From the NCBI RefSeq assembly GCF_947499845.1, contig NZ_CANMPM010000012.1, positions 1 through 64,000 of the forward strand: a stretch of 64,000 nt of DNA, written 5' to 3'. The notes under the pieces were generated by a model that saw only the letters and a list, made by a program, of their open reading frames with translations, did not search any database and was not told where the DNA came from. A program made the position numbers and the translations under genes. Of this stretch, positions 56,561 to 64,000 are shown one piece after another. Positions within the stretch are counted from its first letter, which is position 1, and each line of letters opens with the position of its first letter. This DNA is from an uncultured Pseudokineococcus sp. (GTDB lineage Bacteria; Actinomycetota; Actinomycetes; Actinomycetales; Quadrisphaeraceae).

Positions 56561-56587
56561 CGCCCGAGCCGGCCTGCGCGAGCCGGC

Positions 56588-57049
56588 CTACCCGAGCCGC
56601 GCGGGGAAGCCGCCCGTGGCGACGGGGCTCCAGCGCGTGGGCGTGATGCGGATGAGGGCCTTGCCCTGGCGGGCCATGGCCTCGCGGTACTCGTCCCAGT
56701 CGGGGTGCTCGCCGGAGATGGACCGGAAGTAGTCGACGAGCGGCTCGAGGGCCTCGGGGAGCTCGAGGAGCTCGGCGTCGCCGTCCACCTGCATCCAGGG
56801 GCCGTCCCAGTCGTCCGACAGGACGACGACGCTGGCGCGGCCGGTCGCCCGGACGTTGCCGGACTTCGCGCGCTCGGGGTAGGTGGAGACGACGAAGCGG
56901 CCCTGCTCGTCGACGCCGCAGGCGACCGGCGAGGCCTGCGGGCCGCCGTCGGAGCGCCGGTGGGTGATGAGCAGGACCCGGTGGCGCGGGCGCGCGAACT
57001 CGAGCATCTCCTCGCGGGAGACCGTGGTCGACGTGGCGATCTGCGGCAT
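56588..57049 (-). CDS. PPOX-class F420-dependent oxidoreductase-like protein
   Basis: 153 residues. F-A-R-P-R-H-R-V-L-L-I-T-H-R-R, G-G-P-Q-A-S-P-V-A-C-G-V-D, V-V-S-T-Y-P-E-R-A-K-S-G-N and the ending R-I-T-P-T-R-W-S-P-V fit the small split-barrel TIGR03618-like group that uses F420 or FMN. The substrate is unknown. ATG 57049 is 6 nt after TAGCGT (57061-57056) on the minus strand, so it should be leaderless. Divergent from the P-loop kinase. Confidence 0.82.
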   Translation of the reverse strand: MPQIATSTTVSREEMLEFARPRHRVLLITHRRSDGGPQASPVACGVDEQGRFVVSTYPERAKSGNVRATGRASVVVLSDDWDGPWMQVDGDAELLELPEALEPLVDYFRSISGEHPDWDEYREAMARQGKALIRITPTRWSPVATGGFPARLG

Positions 57050-57055
57050 GGCGGC

Positions 57056-57128
57056 ACGCTACCCAGGTGCGCCGCTGACGCCCCGCCCGCGACGACGAGG
57101 GGAGGGAAGGACGCGCGGGGCCTACGGT
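57056..57128. promoter_or_regulatory. divergent leaderless promoters
   Basis: Minus TAGCGT (57061-57056) for the PPOX-type gene; plus TACGGT (57123-57128), 6 nt before GTG 57135, for the P-loop kinase. Confidence 0.6.
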
Positions 57129-57134
57129 CGGCGG

Positions 57135-57752
57135 GTGCCCGCTCCTGAGCCGCCCGCAGTCGGTCGGTCGTCAGCGGTGCTGCTCGGGCCCGGCGACCGC
57201 CTGGCGCGCCGCCCGTGGCGCGTCGCCGTGGCGGGGACCTCGGGCGCGGGGAAGACGACGCTGGCACGGGCCCTGGCCACCGACCTCGGCGTCCCCCACG
57301 TCGAGCTCGACGGCCTCTACCACGGCCCGGGCTGGGTGCCCCGGCCGACCTTCCGCGCCGACGTCGAGGCCCTCGCGGCTGAGGACGCGTGGGTGACGGA
57401 GTGGCAGTACGGCGACGTGCGCGACCTGCTCACCGGCCGCGCCGACCTGCTCGTCTGGTTGGACCTGCCGCGGCACCGCGTCATGCGCCAGGTCGTGCGC
57501 CGGACGGTGCGGCGCCGTCTGCGGCGCGAGGTGCTGTGGAACGGGAACGTCGAGCCGCCGCTGCGGACGGTGCTCACCGACCCCGCGAACATCGTCCGGT
57601 GGGCGTGGACGAGCCATCACCGCGGGCGCGAGCGCGTCCTCGCCCTCGGCGCGGACCGGCCCGACCTGCCCGTCGTGCGCCTGCCCTCGCACGCGGCGGC
57701 GCTGGCGTGGCGGCGCGGCCCGCTCGCCGACGTCGTGGGCCGCCCCACCTGA
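57135..57752 (+). CDS. adenylate-kinase-like P-loop protein
   Basis: 205 residues. V-A-V-A-G-T-S-G-A-G-K-T-T-L (Walker A, about 29-42), H-V-E-L-D-G-L-Y-H-G-P-G-W, W-V-T-E-W-Q-Y-G-D-V, and R-V-M-R-Q-V-V-R-R-T-V-R-R as a basic lid segment. The group is annotated as adenylate-kinase-related or topology-modulation (FlaR)-like. A phosphate donor is ATP; the acceptor is unknown. The lid has no zinc Cys. Confidence 0.75.
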   Translation: MPAPEPPAVGRSSAVLLGPGDRLARRPWRVAVAGTSGAGKTTLARALATDLGVPHVELDGLYHGPGWVPRPTFRADVEALAAEDAWVTEWQYGDVRDLLTGRADLLVWLDLPRHRVMRQVVRRTVRRRLRREVLWNGNVEPPLRTVLTDPANIVRWAWTSHHRGRERVLALGADRPDLPVVRLPSHAAALAWRRGPLADVVGRPT

Positions 57753-57793
57753 CGGCACGGCCCGGGAGGGGGCGCCCGGCGAGGAGCACCGGG

Positions 57794-58633
57794 TCAGGGG
57801 CCGGCGTCCCAGAGGTCTCGGTAGTAGGCGACCCGCTCGTCGTCGCGGGCGACGCCGTAGGCCTCGAGCAGCAGGTCCTCGTAGCCCGGGCCGACGTTCC
57901 AGGCGGTGCTCCAGGAGGCGACGGCGAGGTCGGCCCAGCGGTCGGCCACGCCGAGGGCGCCCACGTCGACGTGCGCGGCCCACGTGCCGTCGTCGGCGAG
58001 GAGCGTGTTGGGCATGCAGGCGTCGCCGTGGGCGACGACGAGCCGGTCCACGGTCGGCGGGTCCCCCAGGCGCACGCGCACGTCCGGCGCGACGTCCGGT
58101 CGCACGCGCGCCAGGCGGTCGGCGACCGACCACGAGAAGGGGCACCCCTCGACCGGCAGCGTGTCGTGCAGCGCCCGCAGACCCCGGCCCACGGCGGTGA
58201 CGGCCGCCTGGGGCTCGGCCAGCCACCGCGCGTCCACGGCGCTCCGGCCCGGGACGGTCGCGGTGACGAGGACGTCGCCCTCCTCGTCCGCCGCGACGGC
58301 GACGACGGCGGGCACGGGCGTGCGGCCGGCGAGCCACCGCAGGCGCTCCACCTCCGCCGGCAGGTCCAGCGCGGCGGCGCCGCGGGGCGCCCACTTCACG
58401 TGCCGGGCCGGCCCGTCGTCCGTCGTCCGCCACGTCGTGCCGTCCGCCTGGTTGCGCCAGACCGCCTGCAGCACGCGGCCCGGCAGCAGCGAGGCCACGA
58501 GAGCGGGCACCCTGACCGGCCCCGCCGGGACGGCCGCCACGGGCGCCCGACCGGGAGGGGCCCCCGGAGGAGCCCCCGGAGGAGTCGCGGGAGGAGCCCC
58601 AGGAGGAGTCGCCGGACGCGTCGGGTCGGCCAC
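57794..58633 (-). CDS. APH-family phosphotransferase
   Basis: 279 residues. Residues 6-28 form a Pro/Gly repeat of x-P-P-G units. The kinase-like fold follows: V-W-R-N-Q-A-D-G-T-T-W, A-R-H-V-K-W-A-P-R-G (ATP Lys), V-V-A-H-G-D-A-C-M-P-N-T-L (Brenner-type H-G-D-x5-N) and H-V-D-V-G-A-L-G-V-A-D-R (metal Asp). The layout is that of aminoglycoside 3'-phosphotransferases, but a resistance role is not proven. Ends just before the oleD gene, which lies upstream in the same direction (4-nt gap), so it may be the last gene of the ole operon. Confidence 0.8.
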   Translation of the reverse strand: MADPTRPATPPGAPPATPPGAPPGAPPGRAPVAAVPAGPVRVPALVASLLPGRVLQAVWRNQADGTTWRTTDDGPARHVKWAPRGAAALDLPAEVERLRWLAGRTPVPAVVAVAADEEGDVLVTATVPGRSAVDARWLAEPQAAVTAVGRGLRALHDTLPVEGCPFSWSVADRLARVRPDVAPDVRVRLGDPPTVDRLVVAHGDACMPNTLLADDGTWAAHVDVGALGVADRWADLAVASWSTAWNVGPGYEDLLLEAYGVARDDERVAYYRDLWDAGP

Positions 58634-58637
58634 GGCG

Positions 58638-59669
58638 TCAGGCGGCAGCGGCCGCGGCGGCGAGCCGCGCGAACCCCGCGTCGAGGCCGACGCGCGGGCT
58701 CCACCGCAGGAGGCGGCGCGTCTCGCGCTGGTCGAACCAGTGCGCCGTCGAGAGCTGCTCCGCGAGGAAGCGCGTCATCGGCGGCTCGTCGTCCCCGCCG
58801 AGGCCAGGGCGCACCGCCCAGAGGGCCTCGACCAGGCCGCCGGCGGCGCGCGCGAGCCCGGCGGGCACCGACCGCGCCGGCAGCGGGGCCCCGTGCGCGG
58901 CGCACAGGGAGGCGAGGAGCTCGCCGACCGTGCGCGGCTCCCCGCTGCTGACGACGAGGGCCCGCCCGTGCACCTGCGGGTCGGCGGCGCGGGCGGCGGC
59001 CGCCGCGAGCGCGTCGGCGGCGTCGTCGACGTACGTCGAGTCGACGAGGGCCGTCCCGCCGTCGAGGAGGGGCAGGCGGCCCGCCCGCGAGCGCGCGACG
59101 ACGCGGGCGACGAGCTGGGTGTCGCCCGGCCCCCAGACGAGGTGCGGGCGCACGGCCACGACGGCGAGGTCGCGGCCGTCGGCCGCCAGGGCCGCCTGCT
59201 CGGCCATCGCCTTGCTGCGCGCGTAGCGGCCGCGCGCGGCGCCGGGGTCGGCCGGACCGGCGGGGACGCCGACGAGCGGCTCGCCCGCGTGGGCCACGGA
59301 CGGCGAGGAGACCTGCACGAAGCGGCGGACGCCGGCGGCGCCCGCCGCGTCCAGCAGGCGCTGCGTGCCCTCGACGTTCGTGCGCCGGTAGGCCGCCCAC
59401 GGGCCCGAGACGGAGACCTTCGCGGCGAGGTGGACGACGGCCTCGGCGCCCTCCAGGACCGCGCGCAGGGCGGGGGCCGCTCCGGGGGCGGCGAGGTCGA
59501 CCGCGACGTCCTCGACGGCGCCCCCGGTGGGCGAGCGGTGCCCGGCCAGCCCGCTGGGGCTGCGCTGCAGCGTCCGGACCGCGTGGCCGGCGTCGGCCAG
59601 GGTGCGCGCGACGGCGCGCCCGAGCATGCCGCTGGCGCCCGTGACGACGACCGGGCCGCCCGTGGTCAT
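58638..59669 (-). CDS. oleD: OleD, 3-oxo/hydroxy acid reductase of olefin synthesis
   Basis: 343 residues from ATG 59669. V-V-V-T-G-A-S-G-M-L-G-R-A-V (NADP fold), V-H-L-A-A-K-V-S-V-S-G, S-S-P-S-V-A-H (Ser), R-Y-A-R-S-K-A-M-A-E (Tyr/Lys) and V-R-P-H-L-V-W-G-P-G-D are 3-beta-HSD/epimerase features. In the ole pathway OleD reduces the 2-alkyl-3-oxoacid made by OleA. ATG overlaps the oleBC stop (ATGA). The functional call rests on the conserved gene set. Confidence 0.88.
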   Translation of the reverse strand: MTTGGPVVVTGASGMLGRAVARTLADAGHAVRTLQRSPSGLAGHRSPTGGAVEDVAVDLAAPGAAPALRAVLEGAEAVVHLAAKVSVSGPWAAYRRTNVEGTQRLLDAAGAAGVRRFVQVSSPSVAHAGEPLVGVPAGPADPGAARGRYARSKAMAEQAALAADGRDLAVVAVRPHLVWGPGDTQLVARVVARSRAGRLPLLDGGTALVDSTYVDDAADALAAAAARAADPQVHGRALVVSSGEPRTVGELLASLCAAHGAPLPARSVPAGLARAAGGLVEALWAVRPGLGGDDEPPMTRFLAEQLSTAHWFDQRETRRLLRWSPRVGLDAGFARLAAAAAAA

Positions 59670-62626
59670 CGCCGCCGCCGCGCACCGAGCGCGGCCCGCA
59701 GCCGCCCGGCGCGGGACCACGGCGGCGCGACGGGACGCCCCGAGAGCCGGTCCGCGGCCCAGGCGGCGACGAGGGTGCGGTCGACCTTCGACTCGTGCCG
59801 GACGTCCACGGGCAGGGCCGGGACGACGAGCACGGCCGCGACGGCGGGCGCCCCGGGCAGCCCGGCGACCGCCCGCCGCACGGCGGCGACGAGGTCGGGG
59901 GCGGCCCCACCGGCGCGGCGGGTCGCCGGCTCGGTCTCGACGACGACGACGAGGGCCTGCGTGCCGGCGGGGCCCACGCCCACCGCCGCGGCCCTGGTGA
60001 CGGCGGGGACCGAGGCCGCCGCGAGCTCGACGCCCACGGGGGTCACGACGCCGGCGGCGGTGCGCACGAGGTGGGCGGTGCGGCCCTGGACGCGCAGCCG
60101 CACGCCGCCCGCCGCGCCCGTCGCCGCATCCGACGCCGGAGCCCCCGCAGCGTCTTCTCCGACGTCCGGTCGCCCGTCCGCCTCGAGCGTCCCGACGTCG
60201 CCGGTGCGGTGCCAGACGGCGCCGGACGCGTCGACGAGGCGGCTCGCGTCCTCGGTGGCCCAGAGCTGGTCGTAGCGCGCCTTGGTGTGGCCGGCGCGCA
60301 GCAGGACCTCGCCGGTCGTCCCGGGCGTGCGGACGAGGCGGTCGGTCGGCGTCCCGTCGGCGTCGAGCGGCGCGACGGCGACCTCCACCCCGTCGAGGGG
60401 GGCGCCGACGAGGACGCCGTCGGCGACGCCCGCGCCCGCCTGCCCGCCCGCCTCACCGCCTGCCTCCCCGCCTGGGCCGGCGGCCTCGAGGTCGGCGAGG
60501 CGCACGTCGGTCACGGGCAGGCCCTCGGTCATGCCGTAGGGCGTGTGCAGCGACGCCCCCGGCACGAGGGCGGCGACCTGTCGCAGCAGGGGGACGGGCA
60601 CGGGCGCCCCGGCCGACAGCAGGCGGCGCACGCCGCCCAGCGCGGTGCGCCCGCGCGCGTCGAGGCGGCCGCTCGTGGCGACCACCCCGGCGAGCGCGGC
60701 GGGGGAGGCGAAGACGACCGTGGCGCCGACGGCGGCGACGGCGTCGGCGAGCGCCGTCGCCGTGAGCGACGCCGGGGCGGTGACGTCCATGGCCGGGCTC
60801 GCGGAGACGGCCCCGAGGGCCGGGCCGAGCAGCGCGAAGGGGGCGAAGGCCGCCACGAGCGCGGTGCCGTGGTCGACCTCGTAGGCCGCGGCGACGGCGT
60901 CGCGCACCCCGGCGAGCCGGTCGTGGGTGTAGACGGCGCCCTTGGCGGGACCGGTCGACCCGGAGGTGAAGAGGACGGCGGCGTCGTCCGGCGGCGCCGG
61001 CTCGGGCAGCCGGAGGCTCGCGACGGTCGGCCGCTCGCCGGCGGGGACGCCGGCGAGGGGGCTGCGGCGCCCCCGGGCCGCCAGCCCGGCCAGCGTCGAG
61101 CCGGCGAGCCGTCGCCCGAGCGGGCCGAGCGGGCCGGCCGCGGTGCGCCGGCCGGGCCACCCGAGCGCGGCGGCCGCCACCAGGCCGCGCTCGACGGCGA
61201 CGACGTGCCGGGGCGCGGCGCCCCGCACCGCCCGGCTCAGGCCGCGGACGCCGAGGCCCTGGTCGGCGACGACGACGACGGCCCCGAGGCGCAGGCAGGC
61301 GTAGAGCGCCGTGGTGAGGTCGGCGCCGGGCGGCACGAGGAGGCTCACGCGGTCGCCCGGCCGCACGCCCTCCGCGTCCAGGCCGAGGGCCACCTCGGCG
61401 ACGCGGTGGCCCAGCTCGCGCCAGCTGAGGACGGCCGGCGCGCCGCCGCCCTCGGGGACCTCGACGACGGCGGGGCCGTCGTCGTCCGCGCGCGCCGCGA
61501 GCTCGGCCCACAGGGGCCGGCGGTGGCCGTGCGGGGCCGCGGCGGGCTCCGGGGCGGCCGCGGGGGCGCCGCTCCCGACGCCGCGCGCGGCGAGCCAGCG
61601 CAGCAGGAGGGGGCCGAGGTCGACGTCCTCGGGCACGAGGTGCCCGCCCCGCTCGACCCGGTGGACGTCGGCCCGCGGCAGCCGGGCCCGCAGGTCGCGC
61701 AGGTACTGCTCGCCGAAGACGGGGTCGCGGACGCCCCACACGAGGAGGGCGGGGACGTCGGCGGCCCCCAGGGCGTCGGCGCCGGCGGTGACCCGGTCGA
61801 GCGCCGGGCGGCTCAGGTCGTCGGCGCGCCAGGGGATGTCGGCGACGAAGCCCTCGACGGCGGCCCGGTCGGCGACGCCGCGGTAGGGCGCCCGGTAGGC
61901 GGCGCGGACCTCGTCGGGCAGGCGGCGGCGCGGCTGGGCCGCGGCCGCGCGGACGAAGGCGTCGGTCCGCGAGGTCGCCAGCGCGTGGAGGCCGGGGGCC
62001 GTCACGACCTGCAGCGCGAGGGGCAGGGCGGCGCCCGCGGGCGCGTGCACCGCCGTGTTGGTCAGCGCGAGGGCGGCCACCTGCGCGGGGTGCTCGCCCG
62101 CCCACCCGGTGACGACGACGCCGCCCCAGTCGTGGCCGAGGGCGACGACCGGGCCGGTGACCGGCGGCCAGCCGTCGTCCGTCCCCGCGCGGAGCACCTC
62201 GACGAGCGCCCCGAGGTCGGCGACGCGGTCGGCCAGGCGCCACGGGCCGCCCCCGGCGCGCGGGCGGCGGTCGGACAGGCCCATGCCGAGCTGGTCGACG
62301 GCGACCACGCGCCAGCGCCGGCCGGCGGCGTCCTCCGCGACGCCGGCGGCGACGACGTCGCGCCACAGGTAGGACCACGTCGGGTTGCCGTGGACGGCGA
62401 GCACGGTGCCCGCGGGCTCCTCGCCCTCCAGGGAGCCGGCGCCGTCGAGCACGTGCCACGTCCGCCGGGTGCCGTCGACGCTCGGCGCCTCGACGAGGCG
62501 CGACCAGCGCGGGTCGACCCCGGGCAGCGACGCCGGGTCGACGTCGGGCGCCCCCGGCGCGGTGGCGCGGGAGCGGACGGGGGGTGCGGCGAGGGGGGAG
62601 GGCGCGGGGGAGGGGGAGCCCCTCAC
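59666..62626 (-). CDS. oleBC: OleBC fusion: beta-lactone decarboxylase plus beta-lactone synthetase
   Basis: 986 residues from GTG 62626. Residues 40-350 are OleB, an alpha/beta hydrolase related to haloalkane dehalogenases: H-G-N-P-T-W near 79, G-H-D-W-G-G with nucleophile Asp-166, W-G-V-R-D-P with Asp-301, and R-G-G-H-L with His-329. Residues 370-986 are OleC, an AMP-ligase fold: L-F-T-S-G-S-T-G-P-A-K-G (552-563), T-P-Y-G-M-T-E-G and H-R-T-G-D-V-G. OleC closes a beta-lactone using ATP and OleB removes CO2. A GTGA overlap joins it to oleA. Such fusions occur in actinobacteria. Confidence 0.9.
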   Translation of the reverse strand: MRGSPSPAPSPLAAPPVRSRATAPGAPDVDPASLPGVDPRWSRLVEAPSVDGTRRTWHVLDGAGSLEGEEPAGTVLAVHGNPTWSYLWRDVVAAGVAEDAAGRRWRVVAVDQLGMGLSDRRPRAGGGPWRLADRVADLGALVEVLRAGTDDGWPPVTGPVVALGHDWGGVVVTGWAGEHPAQVAALALTNTAVHAPAGAALPLALQVVTAPGLHALATSRTDAFVRAAAAQPRRRLPDEVRAAYRAPYRGVADRAAVEGFVADIPWRADDLSRPALDRVTAGADALGAADVPALLVWGVRDPVFGEQYLRDLRARLPRADVHRVERGGHLVPEDVDLGPLLLRWLAARGVGSGAPAAAPEPAAAPHGHRRPLWAELAARADDDGPAVVEVPEGGGAPAVLSWRELGHRVAEVALGLDAEGVRPGDRVSLLVPPGADLTTALYACLRLGAVVVVADQGLGVRGLSRAVRGAAPRHVVAVERGLVAAAALGWPGRRTAAGPLGPLGRRLAGSTLAGLAARGRRSPLAGVPAGERPTVASLRLPEPAPPDDAAVLFTSGSTGPAKGAVYTHDRLAGVRDAVAAAYEVDHGTALVAAFAPFALLGPALGAVSASPAMDVTAPASLTATALADAVAAVGATVVFASPAALAGVVATSGRLDARGRTALGGVRRLLSAGAPVPVPLLRQVAALVPGASLHTPYGMTEGLPVTDVRLADLEAAGPGGEAGGEAGGQAGAGVADGVLVGAPLDGVEVAVAPLDADGTPTDRLVRTPGTTGEVLLRAGHTKARYDQLWATEDASRLVDASGAVWHRTGDVGTLEADGRPDVGEDAAGAPASDAATGAAGGVRLRVQGRTAHLVRTAAGVVTPVGVELAAASVPAVTRAAAVGVGPAGTQALVVVVETEPATRRAGGAAPDLVAAVRRAVAGLPGAPAVAAVLVVPALPVDVRHESKVDRTLVAAWAADRLSGRPVAPPWSRAGRLRAALGARRRR

Positions 62627-63654
62627 CAGCGGATCTCCGTCATGGCCGTGTTGAGGCCGGAGCCGACGCCCATGCAGAGCACCCGGTCGCCGGGGCGCAG
62701 CGACGGCGCCTCGGCCGCCAGCGTCATGGGCAGGGCGGCCGGGCCGACGTTGCCCCAGCGCGGGAAGGTCAGCGGCACGCGCTCCGGGTCGATGCCGATG
62801 CGCTCCACGAGGGCGCGCGTGTGGACGGTGCTCACCTGGTGGAGGACGTAGCGGTCCATGTCCTTCCACTCCCAGCCGTCGGCCTGCGCGTCGTCCCACG
62901 CGTCGCCGACGAGCTGCATGCCCTCCTCGAGCAAGCCCCGGGCGTCGGTGACCATGCCGTCGTTGCTGCCGACGCAGAGCTCGTGGGCCGAGCTGCGGGC
63001 CCGCGACACGCCCCCGAGGACCTGCGGGGCGCCGGAGTGGTCCTCGGCCGGGCCGAGAACGGCCGCCGCGGCGCCCGAGCCGAGGGTGAGGGTGGCGAAG
63101 GCGTCGGTGTAGTCGCGCCGGGTGGCGTCCTCGGCCGACAGCCGCCGCAGGGTGGACTCGTGCACCGGGCGGGCGTCCTCGCCGTCGACGACGAGGGCGT
63201 AGCGGATCTGCCCGTTCTCGATCATCGTCGCCGCGAGCGTGAGCGCGTTGACGAAGCCGAGGCAGGCGTTGGTGATGTCGAAGTTGAGCGCCGAGGTCGG
63301 CAGCCCGAGCGCGTGGTGGATGCCGACGGCCACCGACGGCTCGAGGTTGGCGCGGTAGACGGACGTGTTGACGAGCAGCCCGACCTGGCCGGGCTCGACG
63401 CCCGCGGCCTCGAGGGCCTGGCGCCCCGCGCGGGCGGCGCCCTGCGCGGCGTCCTCCTCCTCGCCCCACCAGCGGCGCTCCTCGATGCCCGCCAGCGAGG
63501 CGAGCGTGCCGGGGCGCATGCGCAGGCGGCGCAGGGTCGGGGCGAGCCGCTCCTCCATCGACGCCGACGTGACGACGACGGGCGCCTCGACCGCGCTCGT
63601 GCCGAGCAGGGCGGTGCCCTCGTGGTGGATGGAAGTGTTGCCCGACACGCGCAT
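62623..63654 (-). CDS. oleA: OleA, acyl-CoA head-to-head condensing thiolase
   Basis: 343 residues. Active-site Cys-131 in F-D-I-T-N-A-C-L-G-F, His-272 in Y-V-L-H-Q-V-S-T and Asn-302 in W-G-N-V-G-P form the thiolase triad. Glu-105 in R-A-N-L-E-P-S-V matches the Glu that is special to OleA (Glu117 in Xanthomonas). It condenses two fatty acyl-CoAs into a beta-keto acid. First gene of the operon oleA-oleBC-oleD. Possible -10 and inverted repeat lie upstream. Confidence 0.9.
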   Translation of the reverse strand: MRVSGNTSIHHEGTALLGTSAVEAPVVVTSASMEERLAPTLRRLRMRPGTLASLAGIEERRWWGEEEDAAQGAARAGRQALEAAGVEPGQVGLLVNTSVYRANLEPSVAVGIHHALGLPTSALNFDITNACLGFVNALTLAATMIENGQIRYALVVDGEDARPVHESTLRRLSAEDATRRDYTDAFATLTLGSGAAAAVLGPAEDHSGAPQVLGGVSRARSSAHELCVGSNDGMVTDARGLLEEGMQLVGDAWDDAQADGWEWKDMDRYVLHQVSTVHTRALVERIGIDPERVPLTFPRWGNVGPAALPMTLAAEAPSLRPGDRVLCMGVGSGLNTAMTEIRW

Positions 63655-63711
63655 CGTCCGTCCTGCTCGAGGAGTGGCGCCCAGCGGGGGCGGTGCGGCG
63701 ACCGCGCCCCG

Positions 63712-63753
63712 GGCGCACGGGCGAGAAGTCTGCCACTGCTCGGCCCGTGCGCC
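63712..63753 (-). promoter_or_regulatory. 11-bp inverted repeat upstream of oleA
   Basis: GGCGCACGGGC (63712-63722), 20-nt spacer, GCCCGTGCGCC (63743-63753), a perfect match about 60 nt before the oleA ATG. The spacer on the minus strand contains CAGACT, a possible -10. It could be a repressor site controlling the ole operon. Confidence 0.5.
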
Positions 63754-63835
63754 TTCCGGCGACGCCCTGACCCGGTGCCCGAGGTCACGAGCCGGGTCGC
63801 CGGGGCGGCGCGCCGGGAGCGGGAGGAGCTCAGCT

Positions 63836-63902
63836 CCAGGAGGGGCTGGGGTTGAGGGGGGGCTCAGGTCCCAGAGGGGCTGGGCCTCAGGAGGGGCTGA
63901 GG
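63836..63902. repeat. array of four small hairpins
   Basis: CCAG-GAGGGG-CTGG (63836-63849), TGAG-GGGGGG-CTCA (63853-63866), CCCAG-AGGGG-CTGGG (63870-63884) and CCTCAG-GAGGGG-CTGAGG (63885-63902). The loops are near-identical while the stems change in step. The last includes the stop codon of the downstream-edge gene. It may stabilise or end its mRNA. Confidence 0.65.
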
Positions 63903-64000
63903 TTCCACTGCCGCACGGTGGGCACGCGGTGGTTCTCGCCCAGCACGCTCAGCGACGCCGGGCTCAGCTCCAGCGCGGCGGCGGCGCTGGGCGGCAGGCC
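63887..64000 (-). CDS. probable histidine-phosphatase family protein, C-terminal part (cut by window edge)
   Basis: 37 residues before TGA 63889-63887. L-S-P-A-S-L-S-V-L-G-E-N-H-R-V-P, then V-R-Q-W-N-L, resembles the S-x-S-V-L-G...W-N ending of phosphoglycerate-mutase-type phosphatases in actinobacteria. The catalytic R-H-G would lie outside the window. Identification tentative. Confidence 0.45.
   Translation of the reverse strand, partial: GLPPSAAAALELSPASLSVLGENHRVPTVRQWNLSPS

Noticed and set aside
59795-62851. 1018-codon plus frame
   Set aside because: Shadow of oleBC, with very high Gly/Arg content and no motif.

Overview
The window is very GC-rich DNA from an actinobacterium. The order cannot be fixed from sequence alone, but the gene content would fit a Kineosporiales-type organism (inference). 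The evidence is strong G/C bias at third codon positions, many GTG starts, 1- or 4-nt overlaps between co-directional genes, and gene orders that match Mycobacterium from memory: xerD-parA-scpA-scpB-rluB-cmk-der (the Rv1701-Rv1713 region) and pgsA-DUF881-sbp-DUF881-gcvH-garA-ftsR-DUF151-merR-gcvP (Rv1822-Rv1832). A DinB-like mycothiol-type enzyme, an F420/PPOX-type protein, a SigK/RskA pair and a fused OleBC protein also fit.

Layout. Positions 1-19,000 are accessory: an IS256-like transposase end, acetyltransferases, VOC and SnoaL-like proteins, small membrane proteins, an ArsR-MFS pair, an HD-domain protein, and a DUF2975/Xre/DUF2975 operon with its own promoter and operator-like repeat. Several genes here are broken: a frameshifted DUF433-DUF5615 toxin-antitoxin pair, three reading frames cut by in-frame TAG codons, and a gene remnant near 14.6 kb. 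Positions 19,000-29,200 carry a fabG operon, an epimerase, a RecQ helicase fused to a phosphoribosyltransferase-like domain, a zinc alcohol dehydrogenase, a spermidine-synthase-like protein, an AAA+ ATPase and ArfB. Positions 29,300-39,650 are core chromosome: XerD, ParA, ScpA/ScpB (condensin partners), RluB, AroH-TyrA, Cmk, an acyltransferase and Der. Then come tRNA-Pro(GGG) and the envelope/glycine-cleavage block at 39,900-49,300, in which a glycine riboswitch precedes gcvP. Positions 49,362-57,752 hold RskA/SigK, an SbcCD-like nuclease/SMC pair, a glutamate-cysteine-ligase-like protein, a PPOX-type protein and a small P-loop kinase. Positions 57,794-63,654 hold a phosphotransferase and the long-chain olefin genes oleA-oleBC-oleD, in one overlapping minus-strand operon. 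The window ends in the 3' part of a probable histidine-phosphatase gene.

How the genes work together. ParA, ScpA, ScpB and XerD act in chromosome segregation and dimer resolution. RluB, Der, ArfB and the tRNA serve translation. GcvH and GcvP are two parts of the glycine cleavage system, with a glycine-sensing RNA in front of gcvP and the GarA-type FHA regulator next door. OleA condenses two fatty acyl groups, OleD reduces the product, and OleC and OleB close and decarboxylate a beta-lactone to give a long-chain alkene.

Promoters. At least nine genes have a TANNNT hexamer ending 6-8 nt before the start codon, the signature of leaderless transcripts. Main points for a second look: in-frame TAG codons confined to the accessory part, the decayed toxin-antitoxin pair, the GTG-rich 12-bp repeat at the scpA start, the RecQ-PRT fusion, and the inverted repeat and mini-hairpin array upstream of oleA.
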